A DNA stretch of 64,000 bases, taken from contig NZ_CP036403.1 of NCBI RefSeq assembly GCF_004322775.1, forward strand, positions 1,240,001 to 1,304,000, in the 5' to 3' direction. A program made the position numbers and the translations under genes. Origin of the DNA: Ornithinimicrobium sufpigmenti (GTDB lineage Bacteria > Actinomycetota > Actinomycetes > Actinomycetales > Dermatophilaceae). Below the pieces are notes generated by a model. That model did not search any database, was not told the DNA's origin, and was given only the letters and a program-made list of their open reading frames with translations. Below, in pieces: positions 51,068 through 60,030 of the stretch (position 1 is the first letter of the stretch; each line of letters opens with the position of its first letter).

Positions 51068-51901
51068 TCAGGAGCGGCCCCCACCGTCCGGGCGTCCCTG
51101 GGAGCCGTCCGAGGTGTCGGGGGAGCCGTAGGGGTTGTCGGGGTCGTAGCTGGGGGTGCTGCCGCTCTGCCCACCGGCACCCGGCTGGCCCCAGCCGGGC
51201 GAGTCCTGCGGTCCCGACTGCCCGTAGCCCTGCTGTCCCGGGTAGGGGGCCTGGCCGTAACCCTGCTGGCCGTAACCCTGGCCGGAGCCCTGCTGGCCGT
51301 ACCCCGGCTGACCGTAGGGAGCGCCGTACCCTGGGCCGCCTGCCTGCATGGCGTTCTGCTGCTTCTTGTCCTTGCTGCGGCCCACCAGCCACAGGATCAG
51401 GCCGATGATGGTGACCAGACCGAGGGGGAACAGGGCGAGCAGCGCCAGACCGGCGGCGCCGGCCCCGACGAGGGCGGAGGAGTCGATGGGCCCGCTGAGG
51501 CGTGCCTCACCGCCCTCGCAGGTGAAGGTGTGCTCCCCGGCGACGGTCGCGGCGTGCCCGCCGATGACGGTCAGCGTCGTCGCGTCCGCCGCCGCGTCGT
51601 CGATGTCGGATGCGCTCAGGGGCTGCTCGGTCCCGCCGGGCGGGGTGACGGTGCAGGAGACCGCTCCGGACGAGTCGGCCAGGACGAACCTGCTCTCCCC
51701 CTCGTCCATCGTCACCGCCTGCGGGGTGCTGAGCGAGACGGCCTCGCTCTCCATGGACTCCGCCGCGTTCACGATCTGGACGAAGCCCCAGACCATCACC
51801 CCCGCCGTGATGAGGGACAGCACCAGCCCGATGATGAACATCCATTTCCCCGCCGTGGTCATCCCGCTCCTGCGCGGCGCCGGCGCACTCCCATAGGTCA
51901 T
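51068..51901 (-). CDS. Membrane protein with Gly/Gln/Tyr-rich tail
   Basis: The 277-residue protein has a membrane helix (about 20-42), an extracellular beta-rich domain with two cysteines (VSCTVTPPGG, HTFTCEGGE) likely to form a disulphide, a second helix (about 145-173) and a cytoplasmic low-complexity tail of GQQGYGQ-type repeats. The fold repeats in the gene at 52906-53799, so the two are paralogues. ATG 51901 gives MTYGSAPAP; the start at 51919 is possible. Function unknown; such tails can drive clustering at the membrane. Confidence 0.72.
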   Translation of the reverse strand: MTYGSAPAPRRSGMTTAGKWMFIIGLVLSLITAGVMVWGFVQIVNAAESMESEAVSLSTPQAVTMDEGESRFVLADSSGAVSCTVTPPGGTEQPLSASDIDDAAADATTLTVIGGHAATVAGEHTFTCEGGEARLSGPIDSSALVGAGAAGLALLALFPLGLVTIIGLILWLVGRSKDKKQQNAMQAGGPGYGAPYGQPGYGQQGSGQGYGQQGYGQAPYPGQQGYGQSGPQDSPGWGQPGAGGQSGSTPSYDPDNPYGSPDTSDGSQGRPDGGGRS

Positions 51902-51994
51902 GCGTGGCAGCCTACCCACCGACCGGCGCCGGTCCCGTCTTCTCCGGACCTCGGGTATGGCGGGCTGTCGGTCCTCGCCCCTATCGTTCGGGAG

Positions 51995-52951
51995 ATGGCG
52001 AGCGAGTCACGCACCGAGGTCCTGCGGCTGACCTACGCGAGCCTGCGCTGGATGCTGGTGCTGCTGCCGGCCGTCCTGTTCGTGGTGACGGTGGGTGCGG
52101 CGATCCAGCAGGGGCACCTGGAGACCTCGATCAGCGCCTACTACGGCGGCCCGGTCCGGGACGTCTTCGTCGGCGTGCTGATCGGGGTGGCCGTGCTGCT
52201 CCTCACCTACCAGGGCGCGACGTACTTCGAGGACTACAACCTCGGCGGCGCGGGCTTCTACGCCGTCTTCGTGGCGCTCGTGCCGACCGGGCTGGCAGAC
52301 CTCCTGGCGGAGCTGCGCGGCGGTATGACGTTCTCCGGGCAGGGGATCACCGCGGCGGAGTACGTCTGGTCGCTGCGGTTCAGCCTGACCGTGGTGGCCC
52401 TGCTGGCGCTGGTGCTGTTCGCGCTGGAGCTGCGGGTCATGAAGCGGTTGCGGGCACTGGTCACCGGCGACCCGATCTCCCTGGTCTTCGTGGTGGTGAC
52501 CGGCGGGACGCTGGTGGCCTTCCTCGCCCTGGCGATGTGGCAGCTGTGGGTGCCGCCCGTCGACGAGGTGACGATGGAGGGGCTGCGGATGACCGGCATA
52601 CCCGTGCTGGGGGAGGTGCAGCTGCGGATCCACGACCTCGCCGCGATCTTCCTCATCTGCGCGCTGGCCGTGGCGGTCTGGAGCCACGCCTGGCCCCGCG
52701 CCGCCGCCCGGCGCTCCCGCGAACGGCCGGAGGCACACGAGCTGGTCCACCTCGCCGGCTACCGCATCATCTTCGTGCTGATGGTGCTCGGGCCGCTCGT
52801 CGCCTGGGGGATCGCCCGAGCCTTTGCCCCCGGCCACCTGGTGATCTTCCTGGAGTGGTGGGAGATCGCGCTGTTCTGTCTCTTCTGGGTGGTGGAGACG
52901 CGTCGTCAGGCCCGGCGGCCGTCGGCCCCGTCGTCGGTGCCGCTCAGGTGA
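51995..52951 (+). CDS. Multi-spanning membrane protein, DUF998-like
   Basis: The 318-residue protein has about eight hydrophobic helices. ETSISAYYGGPVRDVFVGVLIGVAVLLLTYQG and YFEDYNLGGAGFYAVFVALVPTGL match a widespread unnamed family where the sequence SISAYYxTPxRxxFVG is conserved. No function is known. TATCGT (51982-51987) stands seven bases before ATG 51995, the leaderless pattern, which fixes the start. Its last 46 bp overlap, tail to tail, the membrane-protein gene on the other strand. Confidence 0.75.
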   Translation: MASESRTEVLRLTYASLRWMLVLLPAVLFVVTVGAAIQQGHLETSISAYYGGPVRDVFVGVLIGVAVLLLTYQGATYFEDYNLGGAGFYAVFVALVPTGLADLLAELRGGMTFSGQGITAAEYVWSLRFSLTVVALLALVLFALELRVMKRLRALVTGDPISLVFVVVTGGTLVAFLALAMWQLWVPPVDEVTMEGLRMTGIPVLGEVQLRIHDLAAIFLICALAVAVWSHAWPRAAARRSRERPEAHELVHLAGYRIIFVLMVLGPLVAWGIARAFAPGHLVIFLEWWEIALFCLFWVVETRRQARRPSAPSSVPLR

Positions 52952-53799
52952 CCGTCCTCGTCGTCCTCGAAGACGATCGCACCGGAGGCCACCAGCTCCT
53001 CGAGCTCCTCGTCGGTGAACGCGGCCAGGTCCTCGTCGGTGAGCTCGACGTAGTCGTCGTCGGTCGGCCCGTGGCTGGAGCGAGAGGTGTGGGTGTCGGT
53101 CTGGTCGTCCGCGTCGGCGTCCGGTTCCCCTCGGTTCTTCTCCCACCACTCGTCGGCACCTTCCTCCGGCGGCAGGTCCTCGTCGGCAGCCGCGGCCTGC
53201 TCGTCGCCCTCTGGGCGCAGCGCCAGCAGCACGCCGCCGATCAGCAGCATGGTCAGGCCGAGGATCGTGCCCAGGCTGCCCAGCGCCAGGCCGCCGACCC
53301 GCGCCACCACCGAGGCCGGCGACAGCTCGGGGGAGAGGATCACGCCGAGCCCGTCACACTCGACGAGGTGCTCCCCGTCGGACCCGGCGGTGAAGTGGCC
53401 GACGACCTGGATGCGGGCCACGGCCACGTCGACGCCTGCCCGGTCGGCGGTGCGGTCGTCGAAGGCGACCGGCTGCCCGTCGGGGCCGGTGACCGTGCAG
53501 CTGATCTGGTCCACCGGGGTCGGGACCAGCTCGCCCGGGGCCACCAGTCCGCCGGTGACGTAGAGGGTCCGCTCGGCCCCGGCCTGCAGCGACACGCTCG
53601 CGGTGCCGTCGAGCAGCTCTGCCGAGTTGGCCTGCAGGTGGCTGATCATGCTGCGGGTCATGAACCCGGCGATGAGCGTCACCACCAGCGACACCACGAC
53701 CAGCACCACCCCGCCCCGGACCAGTTGCCGCCCGGAGCGGCGCAGCCGGGCCCGGCTGGTGCTGGGCCGAGCGGTCGTCCCGGGGTCGTCGGTGGGCAT
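52906..53799 (-). CDS. Membrane protein with acidic tail, paralogue of 51068-51901
   Basis: The 297-residue protein has a basic cytoplasmic start, a membrane helix (about 28-47), an extracellular beta domain with two cysteines (QISCTVTGPDG, GEHLVECDG), a second helix (about 168-192) and a long acidic tail (ELTDEDLAAFTDEELEELVASGAIVFEDDEDG). The layout and the SCTVT...GEHxxxC motif match the gene at 51068-51901. The acidic tail may bind a basic partner. Function unknown. It is followed on the same strand, upstream, by the FHA gene with a 91-bp gap. Confidence 0.7.
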   Translation of the reverse strand: MPTDDPGTTARPSTSRARLRRSGRQLVRGGVVLVVVSLVVTLIAGFMTRSMISHLQANSAELLDGTASVSLQAGAERTLYVTGGLVAPGELVPTPVDQISCTVTGPDGQPVAFDDRTADRAGVDVAVARIQVVGHFTAGSDGEHLVECDGLGVILSPELSPASVVARVGGLALGSLGTILGLTMLLIGGVLLALRPEGDEQAAAADEDLPPEEGADEWWEKNRGEPDADADDQTDTHTSRSSHGPTDDDYVELTDEDLAAFTDEELEELVASGAIVFEDDEDGHLSGTDDGADGRRA

Positions 53800-53890
53800 G
53801 GCTCCGACTCTAGGGGGCCGCGGCCACCTGTCGCTCGGGGGCCACCTCGTCGGCGCCTCCTGACAGCCTCGGTGACGGCTGGCCGCCGCG

Positions 53891-55084
53891 TCAGCCCTGG
53901 CCGGCCTGCTCCGACGTCGTCGCCTGCCGCAGCACGAGCCGGGTCCAGGCCCCGACGTAGATCCGGTCGTCGCGGTCGATCTCGACCCGCTGCCGGATCG
54001 GCTGGGTGGGCAGCGGCTCGCCGACGGACCCGACGTAGGTGCCGTTGCTGCTGCCCAGGTCCTCGATCCACCACCGCGACCCGTCGCTGGTCAGCTGGGC
54101 GTGCCGTCGCGAGACGGCTGAGTCGGCGCCCGCGTCCACGTCGGGCCGCACGCCGAGGCTGCCCGACGGTCGTCCGATGAGTGCCACGTTGCGGCGCACC
54201 ACGACGATGTCCGGCAGCCCGGGGCTGGGGCAGGCCTCCTCGGTCTGCTGCACGGCATACCAGTCCGGGTCGATCCACACCTCGACCACCCAGGTGTCCG
54301 AGAGGGCCCGCGAGGGCGGGGTATGCCGCGGCCGCACGTGCGCGGCCGCCCCGCTGGGATCGGGGGAGGTCACCGGATCTGGGTCCGAGGTCGCCCCGTC
54401 GAGGTGCTCCCTCCCGGAGTCGCCCCGCGACCCTTCGGGTTCGGCGGCCGCCACGGCCACCTCGTCCTTGCCGTCCTCAGCCGCGGGCTCGTCCGGACCC
54501 TGTGCGGGCTCGTCCGGACCCTGTGCGGGCTCGTCCCCGGCCTCGGCGTCCGTGGGCGCATCAGCGTCGGCCTCAGCCTCGTGCTGCGCTGCAGCATCCT
54601 GGTCCGGACCCTCAGCGTCCTCGTCCGTCACCCCTGCGTCCTGGTCAGGACCCTCGGCGTCCTCGTCCTCAGTGGCCCCGACGTCCTCGCCGGTGCCCGC
54701 GGCCGGATCCCCGCCGAGGTCCAGGGCACTCGACGCCGCGGAGGCGTCCGGCTCCGGCACGACCGGCTCGGAGCCGAGCGGGGCGGCGCCGGTGGTGAAG
54801 TCGTAGCCGCAGGCCTCGCAGAAGAGTGCGTCCGCGACGTTGAGTCCACCGCAGTGGGGGCAGGTCAGCGTCGGGACAGCCGCCGGAGCCGGGTCCAGGT
54901 CGAGCACCGAGCCCGGCCCCGCCTGCGGGATCACCGGACCGGGCGTCGACCCTGGTGCACCGCTGGGGCCTGCAGCCCCGGCGCCGCCCGGGCCGGAGCC
55001 GTCCGACCCGCCGATGGGCGTGCCGCAGATGTCGCAGTAGTCGGTCGCCTCGCTCTGGTGACCCTCGGGACAGGTGACCGTCAC
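53891..55084 (-). CDS. FHA-domain protein with two zinc ribbons
   Basis: The 397-residue protein has a first zinc ribbon (C5, H9, C17, C20), a second (C75, C78, C89, C92), a long acidic Pro/Glu/Asp linker built from repeats, and a C-terminal FHA domain (about 285-390: VALIGRPSGSLGVRPDVDAGADSAVSRRHAQLT; IEDLGSSNGTYVGS), with the phosphothreonine-binding GR, SRRH and SSNGT motifs intact. It should read Thr-phosphorylated partners of the operon's kinase. The GTG start overlaps the VWA gene stop as GTGA. It is the last gene of the signalling operon. Confidence 0.9.
   Translation of the reverse strand: MTVTCPEGHQSEATDYCDICGTPIGGSDGSGPGGAGAAGPSGAPGSTPGPVIPQAGPGSVLDLDPAPAAVPTLTCPHCGGLNVADALFCEACGYDFTTGAAPLGSEPVVPEPDASAASSALDLGGDPAAGTGEDVGATEDEDAEGPDQDAGVTDEDAEGPDQDAAAQHEAEADADAPTDAEAGDEPAQGPDEPAQGPDEPAAEDGKDEVAVAAAEPEGSRGDSGREHLDGATSDPDPVTSPDPSGAAAHVRPRHTPPSRALSDTWVVEVWIDPDWYAVQQTEEACPSPGLPDIVVVRRNVALIGRPSGSLGVRPDVDAGADSAVSRRHAQLTSDGSRWWIEDLGSSNGTYVGSVGEPLPTQPIRQRVEIDRDDRIYVGAWTRLVLRQATTSEQAGQG
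54483..54536 (-). repeat. 21-bp tandem repeat in the FHA-protein linker
   Basis: The 21-mer starting GCGGGCTCGTCCGGACCCTG (plus strand) occurs at 54483 and 54504, with a third partial copy at 54525-54536. It encodes the PAQGPDE repeats of the linker. About 60 bp further on, a second duplicated stretch encodes two copies of DEDAEGPDQDA. The units keep the frame, so linker length can vary between strains. Confidence 0.8.
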
Positions 55085-56367
55085 GTCGGCCGGACCCTCG
55101 TGGTCTTGGTCGAGGCGGTGTCGAGCTCCATCTCGTCGAGCCTGTCCACGTGGCGCCGCAAGCGGACCCGGCCGGTCGCGGCGTCCTCGATGTCCACGAC
55201 GCGAGCCAGGCGGGAGGTGGCCGCCTCGTCTCCGGTCTGCTTCGCGAGCTGCACCGCCCGACCCAGACGCGAGGTCGCCGTCGCGTCGTCACCCAGCGAC
55301 TTGGCCCGCAGGCCGTCCTGGATCGCCGAGGCCAGCTCCGTCTGGCCGGTGTAGTGCGCGACCTCGGGGCTGATCTGGGCGGTCAGACCGCTGTCCGCGG
55401 ACCACGACGCCTTCACCAGACCCTGGGTCTTCACCTCGCCACCGACCGACAGCTGCACCCGCGCGGCGAGCTGCTCCTGGCCCAGCGCCCGCGGGGCCAG
55501 TCGGACGGCGACGTGGTAGTCGCGCGTCTCGTCGCCCCAGGCGCCGGTGTCGTAGGCACCGGTCAGCGGGTTCACGGCCGTGCGCCGGCCGGTCAGGTCC
55601 TCCAGGGTGGGGCTGACCTGCTTGACGAAGAGCACCTCGGCGCCCTGCGGGGCCCAGACGCGCAGCTCCGCGTCGGCCACCCCCCGGCCCATCGACTGCT
55701 GCATCAGCCGGGCGAAGTCGTCGGAGAGCCCGTCCCAGGTGCGGATCAGCTCCACGGTGCCCATCAGCGCCTCCGCGATGCGGCGCACCTCGGCCACCTG
55801 CCACGCGGCGCCGAGGCCGCGGCAGTCGGCCTGGAAGCGGCCCCGGACCTGCTCGATGGCCCAGGACAGCTCCTGCGGCGTCTCGTGCTGGTTGGCGCCG
55901 TCGGTCAGCAGGATCGCGTGCCGCTTGGCCAGCGACGGCACGGTGGCGAACAGCTGCGCCGCGGCCAGCAGCCAGCGACCCATCGCGGTGCCGCCGCCGG
56001 GCGCCAGCCGCTGCAGCGAGCGCTTGGCCTCCAGGCGGGTCTGTGGCGACATCCGGGACATCGCGGCCGAGGTGCCGGTCGGGTAGCACAGCGCCGCCTC
56101 GTGGTTGCCCGCGATGATCGCGAACCACACGCCGTCGACGATCTGGTCCAGCGCGGCGGAGGCGGCATAGGCGGCCGCCTGCACGCCCTGCACGTCCATC
56201 GAGCCCGAGACGTCGACGATGATGATCTCCCCGGCCTCGCCGGAGGCCGAGCTCATCGGCGCGACCGAGCCGGCACCGGTGCAGGTGATCGAGACGATCG
56301 CGTGGACGTCGGTGCCGCCGTCGGGCAGGAACTCGTTCTGGTGGACGGTCGAGGTGAACTCAGCCAT
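55081..56367 (-). CDS. VWA-domain protein
   Basis: The 428-residue protein has a von Willebrand factor A domain with an intact metal-ion site (DVSGSM at 52-57, a threonine in GGGTAMGRWL, ILLTDGANQHETPQ). A beta-rich region follows (ELRVWAPQGAEVLFVKQVSP; DYHVAVRLAPRALGQEQLAARVQLSVGGE), then a helical C-terminus ending TKTTRVRP, a possible Thr phosphorylation site for the operon's kinase (inference). VWA proteins mediate protein-protein contacts. The start overlaps the phosphatase stop by 8 bp. Confidence 0.9.
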   Translation of the reverse strand: MAEFTSTVHQNEFLPDGGTDVHAIVSITCTGAGSVAPMSSASGEAGEIIIVDVSGSMDVQGVQAAAYAASAALDQIVDGVWFAIIAGNHEAALCYPTGTSAAMSRMSPQTRLEAKRSLQRLAPGGGTAMGRWLLAAAQLFATVPSLAKRHAILLTDGANQHETPQELSWAIEQVRGRFQADCRGLGAAWQVAEVRRIAEALMGTVELIRTWDGLSDDFARLMQQSMGRGVADAELRVWAPQGAEVLFVKQVSPTLEDLTGRRTAVNPLTGAYDTGAWGDETRDYHVAVRLAPRALGQEQLAARVQLSVGGEVKTQGLVKASWSADSGLTAQISPEVAHYTGQTELASAIQDGLRAKSLGDDATATSRLGRAVQLAKQTGDEAATSRLARVVDIEDAATGRVRLRRHVDRLDEMELDTASTKTTRVRPT

Positions 56368-57646
56368 GGGACCCATCCTGCCCCGTGCTCCCGGTGCGGG
56401 CGAGGGCGACCGTGATGTTGTCCGCGCCGCCCTGCTCGTTGGCCCAGTCGACCAGTGCCCGCGCCAGCTCGAGCGGGTCGGACCCGGCGCGCTGCATACC
56501 CTGCCGCAGGACCGCGGCGAGGTCGTGCGGTTCGGAGGCGTAGTTCCACAGGCCGTCGCTGCACAGCAGCGCCCAGCCGGGGGCCGAGACATCCTGCGTG
56601 CGCACCTGGGGCGTGTGGTCGGGGGCGTCCGGTCCCAGCCAGCGGGTGATGGTGTGCGCCATCGCGCTCGCCTCGGCCTCGGCGCGGCCCATCCCGGCTC
56701 GGACCTGCTCCTCGGCCATCGAGTCGTCGCTGGTCAGCCGCACCGGCTCCCCCTCGTCCGGGAACCAGTAGGCCCGGCTGTCGCCCACGGACCCCACCGT
56801 GAGCGTGCCGCCGTCGACGATCCCGGCGACGAAGGTGCACGACGGCGCGGTGCCCGGGAACTCACGGGCCACCTCCTCGATCGCGTCCACCGCGGCGTCG
56901 GCGGCCTGCACCAGGCGCGTCGTGGGCGGTGCTCCGGTGCGGGAGAGCACCTCGACAGCGGCCTCGGCAGCGGCCAGGCTCGCCTCCGCGGAGCGCTCCG
57001 CGCTGCTCACGCCGTCGCAGACCACCAGGACCGCGCGTCCCGGCTCGTCCTCGGCCGCCCGGACCGCCATCGCGTCCTGGTTCTGGGTGTGCCGTCGGCC
57101 CCGGTCGCAGACCGCCGCCACGTGCGGGGCGGGCCGGTCGCTGAAGTGGTCGCGCGGGTCCGGCCGGCGCTCGCCGCACTGGGTGCACCAGCCGTCCTCG
57201 TCATAGGCGCCGCCGCACGAGGCGCAGGTGCCGTGGTCGACCGGCTCGGGCTCCTCCGACTGCTCGGGCTGCTCGGGCAGGGTGCCGTCGAGCACCAGCA
57301 TCGGCTCGGGCAGCGGCGGCGGTCCGCCGGAGAACGGGTCGGGGTCCGGGTGGGCCTCCGGCGGGTCCGGCGGCGTGAGCGGGATGATCTCTTCCTCGGC
57401 TCCGGCAGTGGGCTCGGAAGTCGGCTCGGTAGCGGGCTCGACAGTCGGCTCTGCAGGAGCGCCGTCGGGAGTGGGTTGCGACGGCTCGGCCGGTTGCGCC
57501 GTCGGCACCGGCCCTCCAGGACCCTCGTGCGTGTTCTCTGGGGCCCTCCCGCGTGTCCTGTCGGGCCTTTCCGCGTGTTCTGTCGCGGAGAGGGGAGGCT
57601 CGGGCGTCTGCTCGGTCGCGGTCGGCTCCGGGGTCTGATCGGTCAT
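56360..57646 (-). CDS. PP2C-type Ser/Thr protein phosphatase
   Basis: The 428-residue protein has a Pro/Glu/Thr-rich start, a zinc ribbon (C141, C144, C154, C157) and a PP2C domain from about 175: DRGRRHTQNQDAMAV with metal-binding D191, VVCDGVSS, GSVGDSRAYWFPDEG, LTSDDSMAEEQVRAG, LLCSDGLWNYA and GGADNITVALA. All metal ligands are present, so it should be active, opposing the operon's kinase. It overlaps both neighbours (ATGA with the kinase stop; 8 bp with VWA). Confidence 0.93.
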   Translation of the reverse strand: MTDQTPEPTATEQTPEPPLSATEHAERPDRTRGRAPENTHEGPGGPVPTAQPAEPSQPTPDGAPAEPTVEPATEPTSEPTAGAEEEIIPLTPPDPPEAHPDPDPFSGGPPPLPEPMLVLDGTLPEQPEQSEEPEPVDHGTCASCGGAYDEDGWCTQCGERRPDPRDHFSDRPAPHVAAVCDRGRRHTQNQDAMAVRAAEDEPGRAVLVVCDGVSSAERSAEASLAAAEAAVEVLSRTGAPPTTRLVQAADAAVDAIEEVAREFPGTAPSCTFVAGIVDGGTLTVGSVGDSRAYWFPDEGEPVRLTSDDSMAEEQVRAGMGRAEAEASAMAHTITRWLGPDAPDHTPQVRTQDVSAPGWALLCSDGLWNYASEPHDLAAVLRQGMQRAGSDPLELARALVDWANEQGGADNITVALARTGSTGQDGSHG

Positions 57647-60030
57647 GTCCAGCTCCAGGGTCGGACCGCGTTGGCACGGTCGATGAGGACCGCCCGCTCC
57701 TGCGGGTCGGGGGTGTAGTCGGCCAGGACGCGGTACTCCCGCTCCAGCTGCCGGCTCAGCGCGTCGCGCGTGACCGGGGTGTCGCCCAGGCGCCAGCTGG
57801 GCTGCTCGCCGTGCTGGGCCACCTGCTGCAACGCCTGCTCCAAAATTGTGGCGGAGAACTGCGCCCGCTGCCGCGGGTCGAGGGTGAGGCGGCGTACCGA
57901 GTACATGGACTCGCGCAGGTCGGTCAGCGTCCCGCGTCGGCGCAGCAGCTCAGCCCGTAGCCACCGGGCGCGGGGGTGGGCGCGGCTGCTGGCCGGCACG
58001 GAGTCGAGCGCCGCGAGGGCGCCGCTGACGTCGTCGCGGCCGAGCCGCACCCGGTAGAGCCCGAAGGCGGCGGGCGCCACATACCCCGCGTCCGTGCGCC
58101 AGGCGCGCTGGTAGTCCAGCTCGGCCGCCTTGGCGTAGCCCGCGATCTCGCTGGCGAGCGCGAGCGCCAGCCGGGGCGCGATCTCGCCGGGCAGGGCGTC
58201 GCGGACCGCGGCGAAGTGCCCGGCCGCCGTCTGCCCGGCTGCGATGCTCCCCGACCCGGCCGACTGCCCGTCGGCACCGGACCGGGAGGACTCCAGCTCG
58301 GCCCGGGCGAGCGCCCACAGCCCGCGCACCCAGGAGGCACGCCAGTCCCAGGGGTCCTCGCCGAGCAGCCCGCGCACCGCCTCGTCCAGCCAGGTCTGCT
58401 GGCCCATCTGGATCCCGACGCGGGCGCGCGCCAGCAGCACCTCGGGCGTCTGGTCGGGCGCCCCGGCCAGGGCCTTGTGCAGCTCGGTCGGGTCACCGGT
58501 CGGCAGCGAGGAGAGCCAGTCCAGCATCGGGTCGGTGTCGTCCCGCTTGAGCTCGGGCAGCTCCCACCAGGACAGCGTCTCCCCGGTGGAGACCGGTGCC
58601 TCGAAGACCGGGCTGTGCGCGGACAGGGTCGCCGCGTGGTCCTCGCCCTGGGAGGAGGCCACGACCTGGCGCAGCACCCCGATCATCTGCGTGCGCAGCT
58701 CGTCGATGGTGAGGAAGCGGTCGTTGGGGTCGGGCGCGCAGCAGCGGGCGACCAGCCGGTAGAAGGCGTCGTGCTCGGTGAAGGCCGGCACCTGCGACAT
58801 CGGCGGCAGGGAGTCGACGTACTCGCTCTGGTAGCCGCGGAACTCGAAGGTCAGCACGCACAGGGTGCGGCCGATCGTGTAGATGTCCGAGGCGACCGAG
58901 GGGCCGAGGTCGGCGACCTCCGGCGCCTGGTAGCCGACCGTGCCGTAGATGGGGGAGTCCAGGTCGTCGGCGCGGCGCATACCGCCGAGGTCGATGAGCT
59001 TGATGCCCTCGCCCTCGTGGATGAGGTTGTCCGGCTTGAAGTCGCAGTAGAGCAGCCCGAGGTCGTGCAGGTGCGCGAACGCCGGGAGCACCTCGATGAC
59101 GTAGGCCAGCGCCTGGTCCACCGGGAACGGGTGGTAGCGGCCGGCGTCGCGCAGCCGCTGCTGCAGCAGCTGCTTGAGCGACTTCCCGCCGACGTACTCC
59201 ATCACCGTGTAGGCGTCGCCCTCGTGCTGGACGACGTTGTAGATCTCCACGATCAGCGGGTGCTTGACCTGCGCCAGGAACTGCTGCTCGGCGACGGCCG
59301 CGTCCAGCGCGTCCGGGTCGCCGGTGTTGAGCAGGCCCTTGAGCACCACCCAGCGGTCGGAGACGTTCTTGTCCCGGCCGAGGTAGATCCAGCCCATGCC
59401 GCCGTGGGCCAGCGCCCCGACGATCTCGTACTGGCCGGCGACCAGGTCGCCCTCGACCAGCTTGGGGGTGAAGGAGTAGGGCGCGCGGCACTGCGGGCAG
59501 AAGCCCTGCTGTCGTCCTGCGCCCTCGCCCGCGGCGCGCCCGACCTTGGCGCCGCAGTTGGGGCAGACCCGCCGGTCCTCCGGGACCTGGGGGTCGGTGA
59601 GGACCTTGGAGGCCGGGTCGGTCGGGACGACGTCGGGCACCTGGGTCAGGCCCATGCCCAGCCGGGAGCGGCGCACCGCCGCGTGCGCGCGCTGGCGGCG
59701 GACGGTGGCCGCGCGGACGGCCTGGTGCGACTGGCCGGGCGCGGGGGTGGCGACGACCTGGGAGGAGCCCGCGGCCGGGTCGCCGGCAGTGCCGCCCGTC
59801 CCGGCAGCGCTGTCGGGGTCGCCCGGGTCCGCCCCGCTGGGGACGCCGGCATCGGGCGTGGGACCAGCTGCTCCCGAAGGTCCCGCGGCGCGGGGGGCCG
59901 CCGCGGCCCCGGTGGCGGGGCGGAGCGGGGTGGCGGCGACCGGGGCCTGTCGCGGCTCGGGGGAGCCGCAGACGTTGCACCAGCCGTCCTCGTAGGAGCC
60001 GGGGCAGCCCGGCTCGAGACAAGGGTTCAC
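57643..60030 (-). CDS. pknG: PknG-type Ser/Thr protein kinase
   Basis: The 795-residue protein has an N-terminal zinc ribbon (C4, C9, C18, C21), a Gly/Ala/Pro linker and the rubredoxin-like domain typical of PknG (C156, C159, C178, C181; FCPQCRAPYSFTPKL). The kinase domain (about 198-470) has AHGGMGWIYLGRDKNV, VVLKGL with K231, CDFKPDN with D330, and DLG at 347-349. A TPR-type C-terminal half ends NAVRPWSW. Mycobacterial PknG controls glutamate metabolism by phosphorylating the FHA protein OdhI/GarA; the partner here could be the FHA protein of this operon. The GTG start overlaps the preceding stop as GTGA. Confidence 0.95.
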   Translation of the reverse strand: MNPCLEPGCPGSYEDGWCNVCGSPEPRQAPVAATPLRPATGAAAAPRAAGPSGAAGPTPDAGVPSGADPGDPDSAAGTGGTAGDPAAGSSQVVATPAPGQSHQAVRAATVRRQRAHAAVRRSRLGMGLTQVPDVVPTDPASKVLTDPQVPEDRRVCPNCGAKVGRAAGEGAGRQQGFCPQCRAPYSFTPKLVEGDLVAGQYEIVGALAHGGMGWIYLGRDKNVSDRWVVLKGLLNTGDPDALDAAVAEQQFLAQVKHPLIVEIYNVVQHEGDAYTVMEYVGGKSLKQLLQQRLRDAGRYHPFPVDQALAYVIEVLPAFAHLHDLGLLYCDFKPDNLIHEGEGIKLIDLGGMRRADDLDSPIYGTVGYQAPEVADLGPSVASDIYTIGRTLCVLTFEFRGYQSEYVDSLPPMSQVPAFTEHDAFYRLVARCCAPDPNDRFLTIDELRTQMIGVLRQVVASSQGEDHAATLSAHSPVFEAPVSTGETLSWWELPELKRDDTDPMLDWLSSLPTGDPTELHKALAGAPDQTPEVLLARARVGIQMGQQTWLDEAVRGLLGEDPWDWRASWVRGLWALARAELESSRSGADGQSAGSGSIAAGQTAAGHFAAVRDALPGEIAPRLALALASEIAGYAKAAELDYQRAWRTDAGYVAPAAFGLYRVRLGRDDVSGALAALDSVPASSRAHPRARWLRAELLRRRGTLTDLRESMYSVRRLTLDPRQRAQFSATILEQALQQVAQHGEQPSWRLGDTPVTRDALSRQLEREYRVLADYTPDPQERAVLIDRANAVRPWSWT

